This document shows positions 21,829 through 34,200 of a stretch of DNA of 64,000 nucleotides, in pieces. The translations under genes were made by a program, and so were the position numbers. The first letter of the stretch is position 1, and the number at the start of each line of letters is the position of its first letter. Source of the stretch: Gavia stellata (lineage: Eukaryota > Chordata > Aves > Gaviiformes > Gaviidae); NCBI RefSeq assembly GCF_030936135.1, contig NC_082618.1:8653034-8717033 (forward strand). Reading direction: 5' to 3'. A model generated the notes under the pieces. It had not been told where the DNA came from and made no database searches. It saw only the letters and a program-made list of their open reading frames with translations.

Positions 21829-24800
21829 TTCGGTACCGGAGGAGAAATCCTCCCTGTGAGAATTCCCAGGCTGAGCAAATAGCCCTCATGGGAAAGGAGC
21901 AGAACTGGTTTTTTCCATGGGAAATTCAAAATACTGAACTCAAGAAGGGAGATGTCTTGCAGAAGAGATCCAGCCTCAGTCTCTTGAGAAGGACGAAGAG
22001 AAACTACTGGTTTTTTGTCTTTAAATGATGATGATTAGATTTTGTTAGGTTATTTACTCCCCCTCTGGGAATGAAACTGCTTATGTTCGAACAACGCACA
22101 GAGATACTTTGAGAAACACACTAGTAATCTTGATTTCCAGGCAAGAAAAAAAAATAACATTGTGAAAACTAGAAGGTGATAAGAACAATATCTGCAAAAG
22201 CACGCCAACAACACTGTTGTTATTATGAATCTAGCCTGTGCCAAGCAGTATTCAGACTATTGAGGAACATTTGATACAAATTGAAGCTTTTTATTCAAAA
22301 ATGACTATTGCAACTGTGCTTCTTCATGATGGCTCTAAAAAAAAACAAAACAAGAAAAGTATCAGTTTTACATCCTCTTTTTTTTTTTTTTTTTAGTGAT
22401 CAAACCTGGTTGACATCTTCAGGTCACACGTATAACAGGAACACTTCTCACTCTTAAGGAACATTTTTTCTAACCTGTGTAAATCCTTTCTCACATTAAT
22501 TGACCTGGAAAATAATTGCAAAAACTTACAGCAGACCTGTGTCTGTGCCACTAAGTAGAACCAGGCCAGGAGGCAACACGCTATTTCACTGCTAGCAAAT
22601 TTCCTGGTCTGATTTTAGCCTGTGCTGTCACCCAGACAGATAAGGAAGATGGGGATGGAGAGGGGGGTCTCTAGACACCACCAAGGGCTGACTTGTCTCC
22701 ACTGATACTTTCTTTGTCCATGAACTTGGGTGCCCTTAGTGCAGCAGGAGCAATGGTGGAGGCGGTCCTGAGACATGGGATATACTCGCTGTTTAGTCCT
22801 GTCCCTGGAGCAGTTCCAGCAGGGTCAGGGCAAGCAGATGGTGTTCTTGTGGGACCAGACCCATGATCAGAAACAATACTCGGCTGTCACCCAGCAGCTT
22901 GTGCTTGCGAAGTGTCTCATCTAGGAGCAGACTGGGCAGATCAGGTGATGGATCCTTTAGGACACTCCTGTCTCCATACAGCTCTGGTTCCTGGAGCTGG
23001 GTCAGTCTCCCTGTGCCCAGCCCCAGCTTGGCTCTGGGATCCAGGGAAGTGGCAAGGGAAGATAGGCTGAGCCTATCTTTCTTCCTTACTCATTTCTGGC
23101 CAACATGGACCACTGTGGTCTCCTTCCTCCCTGCAGAAATGTGTTTTCTTGGAGGGTTTTGTCTCCTTTGGTTATTATATGTTTTAAGAGTTTATTTGTG
23201 CTTCAGGCTTTCACACAGAGGATCTTTAAGACTGGAACTAGTGACAATCGGGTCTGTAGGCATCTGGTAAGGAGGGATGGATACAATGGCAAAATACTGT
23301 TTGAGGAAGAGGAAAACCATGAGTAGCAGCTGTTTGAGTGAGAAAAAGGGCTCCAGGAGGGGCTTGGGGAGCAGCCAACATGTTTTGTGAGATAAAGTGG
23401 GATTGCCCATGTCGGGTGTGCAGATAAGGAAAGGAGGGGTCATGGGGAGTGGGAGAGGTGAGCAGGACCAGCCCTTTGTTTGTGCTGAGGCTGAAAGGCA
23501 GCTGCAATGTTTGCGAGCAGAATTGGGGCTAACCCTGAGCCAGAGGAGTGACCAGGGGGGTGCATGGGAGCAGGGTGCTCACTCCCTCGGCAGCCTGCCC
23601 GTCACCCCAGGAGCCCCATGTGAAAGAGCCACGTGCAGAAGCAATCTCCTGCCCTGGGGCTGGAGCTGGGGAGCTCAGCAGCCGTCGGGTTAAAAGGAGG
23701 CCACAGGCACATTTCTGTTCTAGTTTTGCCATTGCTGGAGAAAGGTTTCCTTCGCTTTGCAGAATGAAACTCTGGGGATGGCTGTAGGAGGAGAGACGAA
23801 ATGAGGTATTTTGAGGATAATGTTTTGTACATTATTATACTGTTTGTGATTCTCCTGTGATTTGGAGCAACCTTGTCACATATTCATTAAAAATCTGATC
23901 CATCTGTTTAAATTTGATACAGAATTTAAGGAGGATGAAGGATAAAATTTTTGTAAAACCCGAGGTCTTGAGAATGGTTCTCCCTGGGAAGAGAGTTGCA
24001 TAGGGCAGAGATGTGTGTGCTGGAGCAGAACACCTTGCTGCGCTGCCTGCTGCCTCCATAGTGTGACCCACTCTCTTGACCTGTGTTCAGGCGTGTATCA
24101 CAGTTGCATACTGTGTAATCTCAAGAGCCTTCCCGGTCCTGACAAAGCCCTGTGAGCTAATGGAGTGCTCAGGTGTGAGCTAATTGGGTGCTCATGTATG
24201 AATGCCCTAAACCCTGCACTTTATGCCTGATACAACACCTCATGTCTCTGTTTAGACTCTCTCTGATAGATGTGGACTGCCCCTAGGCTGAATCTCCCAT
24301 CAGTGCACAGGTACGGGATCCGCCTGGAAAGGGCACACTCCATTTCGGATCCCAGCTTGCTGCTGGATCTCCTCTTGGTGAGGGTACATCAGCTCTTTTA
24401 GCCAGGATGCTGGAAGGTCCAGGCTTACTTCATTTTCCATCTCAGAGCTCATTCTGTTCCCTCCTTAGCCAGGAGACACTGTCCACCTTTCTTGGTGTAA
24501 GTAATGGTCATTTCATGTCCTTGCACATGCAAATGCCTCTGTTAGACTGTAATCTCTTGCAGTACTGGCTAATAAACAACTCTTATCTCAGTGAAGGTTA
24601 AACTATTCCTCTCCCTTTGGTATTTCATCAGACACTATGTACTGTATCTATATGTGCTTAGCTCAGCACTCACTGTGCATTTTAGTGACACGTGATGGTG
24701 ATTGATCCCTTAACCACATGCAGAATTTATTCATCAGTTTTTTAAGTCTTTCGGGTTTTTTTGGTGGGAAGATGTAGTAACCAGGCAGGTATTTTGGATA

Positions 24801-24959
24801 ACTGGTAAGAACCCAAGTCCTCATTGCTCATGCAAATACTCAAAAAATTAAAAATTTAATCAGGTGCTTTGCCGTTATGTAAAGGTTGAAGAAAGGCTTT
24901 AATACTTAACAGTGAGAGACTATAGCTCTGTCACCTTAGACGCTGTAACATGGCTTCAA

Positions 24960-25242
24960 GCTATAACGTATTTTGTTACAAACATTTTGTGACTCGGGGG
25001 GAGAGAATGACGCTTGGGAGCAAAACTGAGGCGGGGGCTTCCCCAGAGGAAAGCAGCTAAGGAGATCTCGTGTTAGTGCAGCTGCTGGTTTCCGACCCGA
25101 GAGCAGCTGACAGGAGGGAGGAGATCAGCCTCTCGCTCTGAAGGGGTTGGTGTGTCAGGTTTCCATGCAGAGCACGTGTGGATAATGCGAGCTGCAAGCG
25201 CTGCTGCTTGCTCCAGCCATCGGTACAGAGCAAGCTGGGAGC
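24960..25242 (+). promoter_or_regulatory. P2RX5: P2RX5 5' flank and 5' UTR region (inferred)
   Basis: Sequence directly upstream of the P2RX5 ATG. It is moderately G/C-rich with E-box-like CAGCTG at 25079 and 25105, but it is not a strong CpG island and no TATA box is obvious. The region is inferred from position alone. An upstream non-coding exon cannot be excluded. Confidence 0.35.
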
Positions 25243-28200
25243 ATGGGGCAGGTGGCTTGGAAGGGTTTATTTCTATCGCTTTTTGATTATAAAACAGAGA
25301 AATACGTCATTGCGAAGAACAAGAAGGTGGGGATTCTCTATCGAGTGGTGCAGCTCTCCATCCTGGCTTACCTGGTGGGGTAAGAATCACTCTGCATTTC
25401 ACATAGTGCTGCGGTTGCGTTTGCTTGCTGTGTTGTGATGAAGATTAATGTAGGATAGTCTGCATACAGAGACAGCTTGCTATGCCTTATGATTTTAATG
25501 CAGATAGTTATGCTTGTTTATACAGCTGGATTTTGTAATGTCTAATAGACTTACATCTGGTTTTTCACCTGCTAGGGATTGCTAGATTCAGCTCTACCTT
25601 CCAGATTAAGAGAGTTAAAAATAGATCAAATGGCACTATGGCTTTGTACTGCATTATTTACGCCTTTATTTCTGTATTCGGTGGGAACGGTGCCAAACCT
25701 TAACACCTGACTCATTAGAAACAATAGCATTTATGGCCATGGTTGCTGAGCCCTGGGACAAACCTGGTTTGTCTGCACGGCTGCATGACATGCTCAAGTC
25801 TAAATGGGGAAGGAACCAAGCACAAAGTGGCAGATTTCTTTACTGGAGTGGGCTGCAGCAGCCGGGATTGTGGAGGTTGAAGCAGCGTGAATGTCGGCTG
25901 CCTTGCATTTATTTCAGAGCAGGGTGAGCTGGCATGGAGATAGCTAGAGCACCTCTCAGAAAAGGCCCAGTTCTGCAAGAAGCTGGTCACACTGACATGT
26001 AACAAACACAGCGATACTCCTTGCAGCTTGCAGGCTCAGACCTGCAGTTATCCAGCCTATGTGGTGTCTGTGCCATTGCTTCCTGAGTTTCTGAGGCTTT
26101 GCATAAGTCTTTACCCTCACTGTCTGTGCTTCTGAGTCCCTTCACCTTTCTCACACCTCGTGTTTTCACTGATTAAATATAGCAGAGTCATTTTTACGTG
26201 CTGGGTTTATTTATAGAAAGGTGTACAGTTCCAAAGCCTGCTTTAGTTAGCAGGGCAGAGATGGAGTCTCAGCAGTCTGGCACGTATTAGCTGCTAAAGG
26301 AGGAACCCTGCAGATAACATTACCGAGGACACATCTTCTATCCAAGAGGGATATAGCATGACCAGTGACTGTGAGTGTTCAGAGAGTGTCTGGGCCATAC
26401 AGGCAATTTTCTTCCCTGGGTATCTATTGCCTTCTGCAAACCTTTGGCACCATCAGTGATGGTGCCTGCAGTGACTCCTTTGTGGCTGGGGGCTTACAGC
26501 TTATTGCAGAGGTGGTTAGTGTTAGTCCGATCTCTGACTGCTTGATTATGTACCCATACCTGTTCAGAGGCTGGCTCGGGGGTTGTGATCATCAAACTCC
26601 TCTGGACCGTTTCTTCCATGTAGCTGCCATTTCCTCCCTGATTCACTGCAGAAAATGTAAGGGTCTGCTTTTGTGCCCTCCTGGGAGAGAAAAACAGTGT
26701 TCTCAGGAAAACAGGAAAGTAGGAAACTTCATAGCGGTGGGGAATGTTATTATTCAGGTTTGTCACAAGTAGCAGGTGAAGGGCAGCGTATTCAGTGCTG
26801 CTCAGCCTGAGATGGCCGCTTTCCCTTTCTGTGTGCAGTGGTGGACTCCAGGTCAATGCACTGCAAAGGGGAGCTGTGCCAGCAAATGCAGCCTGCATCC
26901 CTCCCCCAAAACCTGCCCCAGCACCCTTAGCCTCTTCAAGGGTCTGAGTGATTTGTTGTCTTGGCATGTGAATTTGGCAGTATTTTGGAGAAGCTGGAGG
27001 CATTTCATTTGACCCAGAGAGGTTTTCACCCAGTGACACGGAGCTCTTGCTGCTTCCAGTGGGGAGAAGTAAGCAAAGCCGTTCCCTGGAGTGCTTAGCG
27101 AGGCAGCAGCTCTTCCAGGTGTGCTAGCGAGAAGCCTGAAGCCCAGCAGAGGCCAGGGTGCAGTTACCATCGCTTACAAAAGATCCTGTATCCAGCCGAG
27201 AATACTCCCTACAGATTTCTGTTAGCGCTATGCAGTTCACCTGCAGGAGTTGCAGCTCCCTAGCCATGATCTGTTGCCGGACTGGTAGCCTAACGGCAGG
27301 CTGCTAAAATGGAAGTGAATCATGTATTCATGAAACCAACTACACTCTTCACTGCAACTTGCAAAAGCTTGTATTATTTTTCATCTTGAGGAACACAGAG
27401 CCCTGCCCTCCCCTCTTTCCATTGAGGTTGCTGAGCGTAACACAGAACAGGGAGGCAGAAGGTTTGCTCTTTTACCCCATGACCAGTTATTACACCTTTC
27501 CCTGCATGTGGGGTCCTGGTCCTGACTCTTTCTCCAGTGCTGTAGGTAGGTGCAACTTGTGTCAAAGAGTTTATTCTAATTTTGTAGTAGTAGTTGCAGA
27601 GGGTTTGGTGTCATTGGCATGTTCTGATTTGCCCTTGAATGGTGTTTGGCCTTGGTGTAAATCTTCTCTGGCTAACTTGTTCCCTGACCCCACTTGCTAA
27701 TGCCGCTGCCTGCTGTGTCTTTGCAGGTGGGTGTTTGTTGTCAAGAAAGGCTATCAGGACACAGACACATCCCTCCAGAGCTCTGTCATCACCAAGCTGA
27801 AAGGGGTAGCCTTCACCAACACCTCGGAGCTGGGGGAGAGGCTGTGGGATGTTGCAGACTACGTCATCCCTCCGCAGGTTGGCATCATCCCACTGCTACT
27901 GTCTCTGCCACTCAGCTAGAAAGACATCTTCCAGCGTGGTTGCTGGTGGAAAGGCTGAAGTGGTGTACCTTTCCTGTGAATGAGCAGGAGGTGGTCTACA
28001 AGAAAGCAATGCTGTGCCTTCTCTCAGGTCTTTCCAGCAAATATCAAAGCAGCCTTGTCTCTCTCGCAAAGGTCCATGCTACTTGACAAGCAGAACCTTG
28101 CAGCAGAAGTCCTGTGGATTTCAGTGGGACTGCTCAGCTGAGCAAAGTGTCTGCTTGCCTCCGTTCCTGGGCTGGAGCGGGCATGCACAGGGCAGCCCAG

Positions 28201-31200
28201 AGGGCGTGGGAGATGGAAAGAAAATGTGGTGCAATTTGAGTGATGAGGGTTGCTTGAAATGTGTCTGGCTAAACCTGCCTTGCTGCTCCCTTGATTTGGA
28301 CAACGTGAGATGCATAGCTGATGCTTAAGGAGAAAAGATGGCAGCAGATGTGGCCCGGCACCGGGTTGGAAGTTGCCCAGCTGTGCTTGCCAGCGGCTGT
28401 TTGTGCTTTCCCTGCTAGTGTCCGCCACATGCGTGGAAGGGTACAAAGTGAAAATCAGAGCCCTGTGCTGACAGGGGGCAGAAAGCGTTAAATTGAACAA
28501 TTTACTTGTCTGTACATAAGAATAAAACTTCACCTTCCTCCTGCTGCAGCCCATGTTTACTCAGACCTGTGGATCTGTGCTCTGCATCTCCACCAATTTT
28601 AATGTAAAGCCTTCCTGCAAGCTGCTGGTCTCAGACTAACGTGTGCTGTGCAGCAGGAAGGCCAGGCAGCGTGCTTGCAGTGCCTCTTGTTCAAGCTGTG
28701 TGGAAGCCCTGGGACACTTAGCAGGTGGCTGGTGTGCACACCCAGATACGAAATGGTGATGCTGACCAATATTTTAACTTGTCAGACATTTCTCCTGTGA
28801 CTCAATGGTCTTGTTACTGCGTGTTGGCTTATTGGGAGGCCTTGTAGTGTGGTGTGCTGGGTAAAGGTAGCCAGCTCTGCCTCTGGGCTCGTGCGCTCTG
28901 CAACACAGATGTCTGGGCTATGGCATCATGAAGCCAAACGCAACTGGACAATCAGTCTGCGATATTGAATCCAGCACTATTGCAGTCTGCCCCAGTACAT
29001 CAGCCCCCAGCAGCCACAGTAATGTTAGACTCTGGGCTCACAGCGAAATGCAGCAACTTCTGTGGACTGTGAATGCAAACATAGACATGCACAAGCCTTC
29101 CTGCTCCATGTGCTGATTACTGTTCATCTGCTGAATGTCTCAGGTCAGCCATGAGATGTGTCCCACATGGGTTTTTAGGAGTATCTGAATGCCTGCTACC
29201 AGTGCATTAAGTGACTTGCTCTGCTAACTACTGCGTAATCTCTCTCATTTTGCTTTGGAGGAAGAGTCCTGCCCCGTCCAGGTGGGTCTGGGTGGGCTGG
29301 TTTGTACTGGAGAGACCCAGCTAGTGGAGCAGGAGGCAGTGAGGGCTGGGAGAAACCCTGTCTTCTCCACAGAGCAGTGGGCAGCTCTCCTGAGCCCACC
29401 AGTGCAGCTGCTGACCGACGTGTCCCTCCTGCTGAGGACAGATGTACCTGTGTCCCAAAGCGTTGGTGGGATGTGGACTAAACACACCCCACACAAAGCA
29501 CAGCGAGGGCAGGAGAGCGAGCCAGGCAAGTGTGAGAGCACCGAGCTCTGCTCCCATGCACAAAAACCTGAGATCTCTGATTTTTATGTGCAACAGGCAG
29601 GGCTGTGTGTTGGAAGGGGTTTTCTGAGAGACTCCAGAGTAAATAGTGGGCACTCAGCTTGCTGAAATTCATCACTGAGGGCTGAGAATGCCCTTGGACA
29701 AGGTAAACCAGTGGCGCTTTGGGGTTAAGCTTAATGTAGAGCAGGGATTCACCTGGTGAATCCCTCATTCGTTGCTTTCTTGGGCTTGTTCTCTGACAGG
29801 TTTCCAGAAACGTCTTGTTCCCTGTTGTGGTTTAGAGCAGCCTCGTGGAGTCGGGGGTCCAGAGTTTGCTCCTGATCAGGTATTTTATCACCAGCTGCTC
29901 GCTCACACAAGCATCCAGTGTTATAGGTGGCCGGGCTTGACACACTGTCGGTTCCTGTTGTGGGTGAGGATTTTTTGTTTGAGATGCTCGGGGCTGCCCT
30001 GCCTCCCAGCAGGACCATGGGCTGGCTCTAATGGTTATGTGTGCCCCCTTGGTGAGATGAGAGTCAGGCTCCCCAGTGCCGGGGGCTGTCAGGAGACAAC
30101 CTGTGTTTCTGTAGCTGCAGCCTGGTGCTGTTACTGACCCTCCTCCCTTTCCCACGTGTGCACGCTATGGAACAGAAATGGTAGAAGCACATGGGTTATT
30201 TTGGCATTCATTTTTGCTTCCGAGTGGTGAAACAGCCTCCATCTGCAGTGCCGTGGTAAGCTGCTTTCTCTCCCCTCTTGCTGACTCTACAACTGCCTTC
30301 AGGCTTGTTTTTCCTGTGGTTTCCTTTGGTGGTTGGTTGTTGAGGGGAAACCTTTAAGGAGAAAAGTTAACTATTTTAGCTTTTTGCTGAATGTGGGGAA
30401 GGGACCAAACAGAAGCTGTAAGTGTGCAAAGAAAGGAAGGCTCCAGAACAGGAGTCAGCCATACATATTGTGGCTTTGCCTAAATACAGAGCGAACACTA
30501 CACTGCCAGAAATAAGGATTTTAGGTATGAAAACGCAGTCAGGTGTCTCCTTGCATGTCTCAGACAGTCATTCCAATGGCTCAGTAAAGGGGTCTGTATC
30601 CTCTCTATTACAGCTATGCTAGAAGTCTTGTGTTTTGTTTTATTGCATGTCCACAGTATTGCACTAAATCTGCTGCTGCGCTGCGCCCTCTTGCCTTGCT
30701 CCGTGAGCTTGGGCTTGTAACAGCGCCGCTGGGGCAGCCAGCCTGACCCTGGCTGAGAACAAACACTCACAGCTCTGCAGTGGGACAGGGCCTTTGATCC
30801 CTGATCAGGCACTATGTCCTTATGGAAAAGGAGGACAAGTGCTTGCTGAGCAGCCAGCGAGGCAAGGCTCAGCAGTCCTGCTCACCAAACTAATGCAGTC
30901 TCTGAAGCAGAAGTCCTTAAGCCACAGAGACCCACCAGCCTCATCCAAACAAATATCCAGACAAAGGTGCTGTTGTATCTTGGCCTGAAAAGCATCAGGA
31001 GAGAGGGAGGTGTTACTGTTCTGCGGAGAACTGCATCCTCCTTGTGACAGGTACTTTAAGAGTAAAACAGCTTTTCTAACTCTTCCTGCCTTACTTTGTT
31101 TATTCTAGGGTGAAAACGTCTTTTTTGTCATGACGAATCTGATTGTGACCCCAAACCAGAGGCAAGCCACTTGTCCTGAGGTAGGAAGAACTGAGCCCCT

Positions 31201-34200
31201 TGGCCCCCAGACCCCTACAAAACTGGGGGTAAGAACTGACAGAGGACACCTGGGGAGCAACGAACACAGGAAGGATGAAAGGCGAATGGTTTTTCTCTGT
31301 AGTAATATCTCAGTTGGGAAAATCGGACTCATTACTGCAAACCTGGGAGGTTCAGCTCTCTTAATTTCCAGAGGCAGTGATCATGTAGAGCCTTGCTGGC
31401 TTTAGTTGAAGGTGTTGGACATCTGCCCAGCTGGAGATGAGACCAGAGCAGTGATTGCTCAGAGTCAGAAAAGGCCATGGGAAAACAACTTTGAGTTGAC
31501 TCGATCTAGTTACGGGTAGAGGAGACTTTCTAAGAGCCCCATCCTGGGAAGGGCTGAACACTCAGACTTTTATTACCTTCAGGACATGGGAGGGGGCTTG
31601 GTACCTTCCAGAAGATGCCTTACGGGCCAGGGGCATGAGGTCTTTCTGTATCATGTTGAAATGTCCTCTGTGGAGACATGGTTCAGAAAGGGCTGGACCC
31701 TGGGGGAGGAGGGCTCTGGCCATCCAGGGAGTGTTGTCTCCAGGTAGCAGTGATTAATTTTCCGTATCACAAGCAGCAGGGTAGCCCAGGCCAAGAGCAC
31801 AGCTTGCGTGTTCAGGGCACGGCTGTCCTCTAGTGGCTGCGTTAACCCGGCGTGCTGCTGGGAGAAGGGTCATTTTGAGCCCAGAGAGCTTGTAGCTTAA
31901 ATCAAAGGTAGGGTTATCTCTTAAGGTGAAGTACTGTGGCCTCCTGCTTGGTTTTGGTGAGTGGTAGGTGATGTCTAGGTTTTTCCACAGCCTGTCCCTC
32001 TCCAGATTGAGCAGAGCCCAAAAGCAGGACGTTGTAGCTGAACGGTGGTGTTGCTGGTGGTGTGATACTGTCAAGCTATTTGCACATGACCTGTCGTTAC
32101 CACTTCAGCTGCCCGTTTTCAGTGTTCACCATGCTATAGGGGATTCACCCCACATCAGTAGCACTTTCTTACCCCTGAGTCTCGTCTCTTGTCACAGGTC
32201 TCACTTCTGTCCTCTTCCACTTTGCAGAGTGTCAACATTCCCGATGCCCTGTGTTACGAGGATGAGGACTGCCCCGCAGGGGAAGCGGTGGTGGCTGGCA
32301 ATGGTAAGGGAAGGTCCCTCCTCCTGTACTGTGTCTGGTAGAGGCAGGTTCCTTCAGAGGCATCAGCCTGGTTACAACATCAGCGATCTCTGATTACAAG
32401 AATGGCAAGGACTTTTTCTTTACTATCTCTTATTAAGATCGCTGCCTTGCTTACAGCTCTGTGGTGGCTGGGCCAGAGCACCCTGGGCTGCTCAGAAAAG
32501 CAACAAGAGAGTGGTTGTTCCAGCTGAGAGGCCCTTTCACAGCAGGGAGAAGAACTTAGGGTGGCAGTGAAAAGCATCTGATCTTCATGTGCCCTGTAGG
32601 CAAGGAGAGGAGGTGGCTGCTGTGTGTGACCTTTTCTGTGATGTCTGTGCTGCAGGGGTTAAGACTGGCCATTGTTTGAAAGACAGGGACAGCATCAGAG
32701 GGACTTGTGAGATACTGGCCTGGTGCCCAGTGGAGAAAAGATCCAAGCCCAAGTACGTGGCTATCCTGTGCTGTTCTGAGCTTGAGTTGCTTGGCTTGTG
32801 TGTCACTTAGGGCGGTTTCTGGGTTCCCTCTGCTTGGATGCTCGCTTGAATGTTGCCTGTTCCAGTGCAGGAGGGAGCTCTGCATGGCCGCCTGGCAGGA
32901 CTGGCCCTCTGCTCCCCCCTGCTTGGCTCACTGCCTGTCCCAGGGCTGTTCCCAGCTCTCAGGGCTTCCCCTCAACCTGCACGCTGCTCACCAACTCCTT
33001 GCTGGCAGTGTGGGGAAAGTGGCACGGCTGGCCTAGCGCCATGGGGTGAAACCTAGCTGTTTCTAAAATGGCAGTTCCAGTTTAAACATGTGGGCAGGGT
33101 ACGAACCAGATAACAAACCCTTCTCTTCCAGGAAACCACTTCTCGCCAGTGCAGAAAACTTCACTGTTTACATCAAGAACTCAATCCGCTTCCCCAAGTT
33201 TAAGTTCTCCAAGTAAGTGCAGGTGCTCAGAGATCCCCTGTCCTCTCCATCGCAGAGCCAATAACCTCAGTTTGCTCCACTGTCCTTCTCCTGCCTGAGG
33301 GTTGGCGTGGGGAGGCAGATAGTCCCTCTCCTAAGGTGCAGGGGAAGGCCTTTGGCTTCAGGCTGTGTGGGAACAAGTTGTAATGAGGGCTTGGAGCTTC
33401 TCAGAAAGCAACTGGGATAAGGCTGCCCTTCACCAAATGAGGTCTGTGATGGCTCCTACAGTATGGGATGCACCAGAGCTCCTAAGGCAGATTGATCTGT
33501 CCACCAGCCAGTGCATAATCAGTGCAAAGCTGCTTCTGCTCCCAGATATTCCTCCTCTTCCATAAAAATGAAGTTGCCTGGACGAGGCTGGGAAAATGCA
33601 GATTTAAAATATTTGTTTGCATTTGCTGCTGCAGCTGTAGCTCCAATATGAATGAAAGAAGTGTAGAAAGGAGCGTGTTCTTGCTATCCTGTCAGGCTCA
33701 GCTAGAGATTTCTAGCATCTTTATTTTTTTCCTTGAGAAAAGTAAGTGGCCCTCAAGAACTCTGGCAACCTGCTCCATGTGAGTCCTTCCCTGAGCCCAG
33801 ATTCATCTGGCCTAGTCCCTGTCTCACCTGGACGTCTTTTCTGTGTGAGCGGACTGCTTTCCCTGGGCCAGCAGTGGAGGGGCTGTCAGGGTGACAAGGC
33901 TGGTGGCAAGGTGACATCTCTGTTGTGCATGAGGGGTGTTAGAGAAGTCTCTTGTCTCTGCAGTCTTGGTGGCGTAGGCTGTGTAGGCAAGCAAAGAGGG
34001 AGACAAGATGGATTTCCCCCTTCCCTACGTGCAGGATGAATGTGCTGGCAACGGACAATGAGTCCTACCTGAAGAGCTGCCGCTACAGCACGGAGCATCC
34101 CTACTGCCCCATCTTCCTCCTGGGGAACATCGTCCGGTGGGCTGGGAGCGACTTCCAGGAAATGGCCTTGGAGGTAGGAGTGCCCCTCGGGCTTGTGTGG

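Larger units (their letters stand above)
17250..24950. other. Intergenic region between ITGAE and P2RX5, no gene recognised
   Basis: About 7.7 kb without any frame that resembles a known protein. The longest open frames (about 135 codons at 22863-23270 and on the minus strand at 19318-19725) have no recognisable domains or splice logic. Visible simple sequence includes a GA-rich purine run at 21791-21828, a T-run at about 22379-22394 and A/T-rich TTTA repeats at 17565-17590. A non-coding RNA or enhancers could be present but nothing in the bases proves it. Confidence 0.5.

Noticed and set aside
22863-23270. A 135-codon open frame in the ITGAE-P2RX5 interval as a novel gene
   Set aside because: It is Ser/Leu-rich and repetitive in character, has no recognisable domain, and is overlapped by equally long frames on the other strand.
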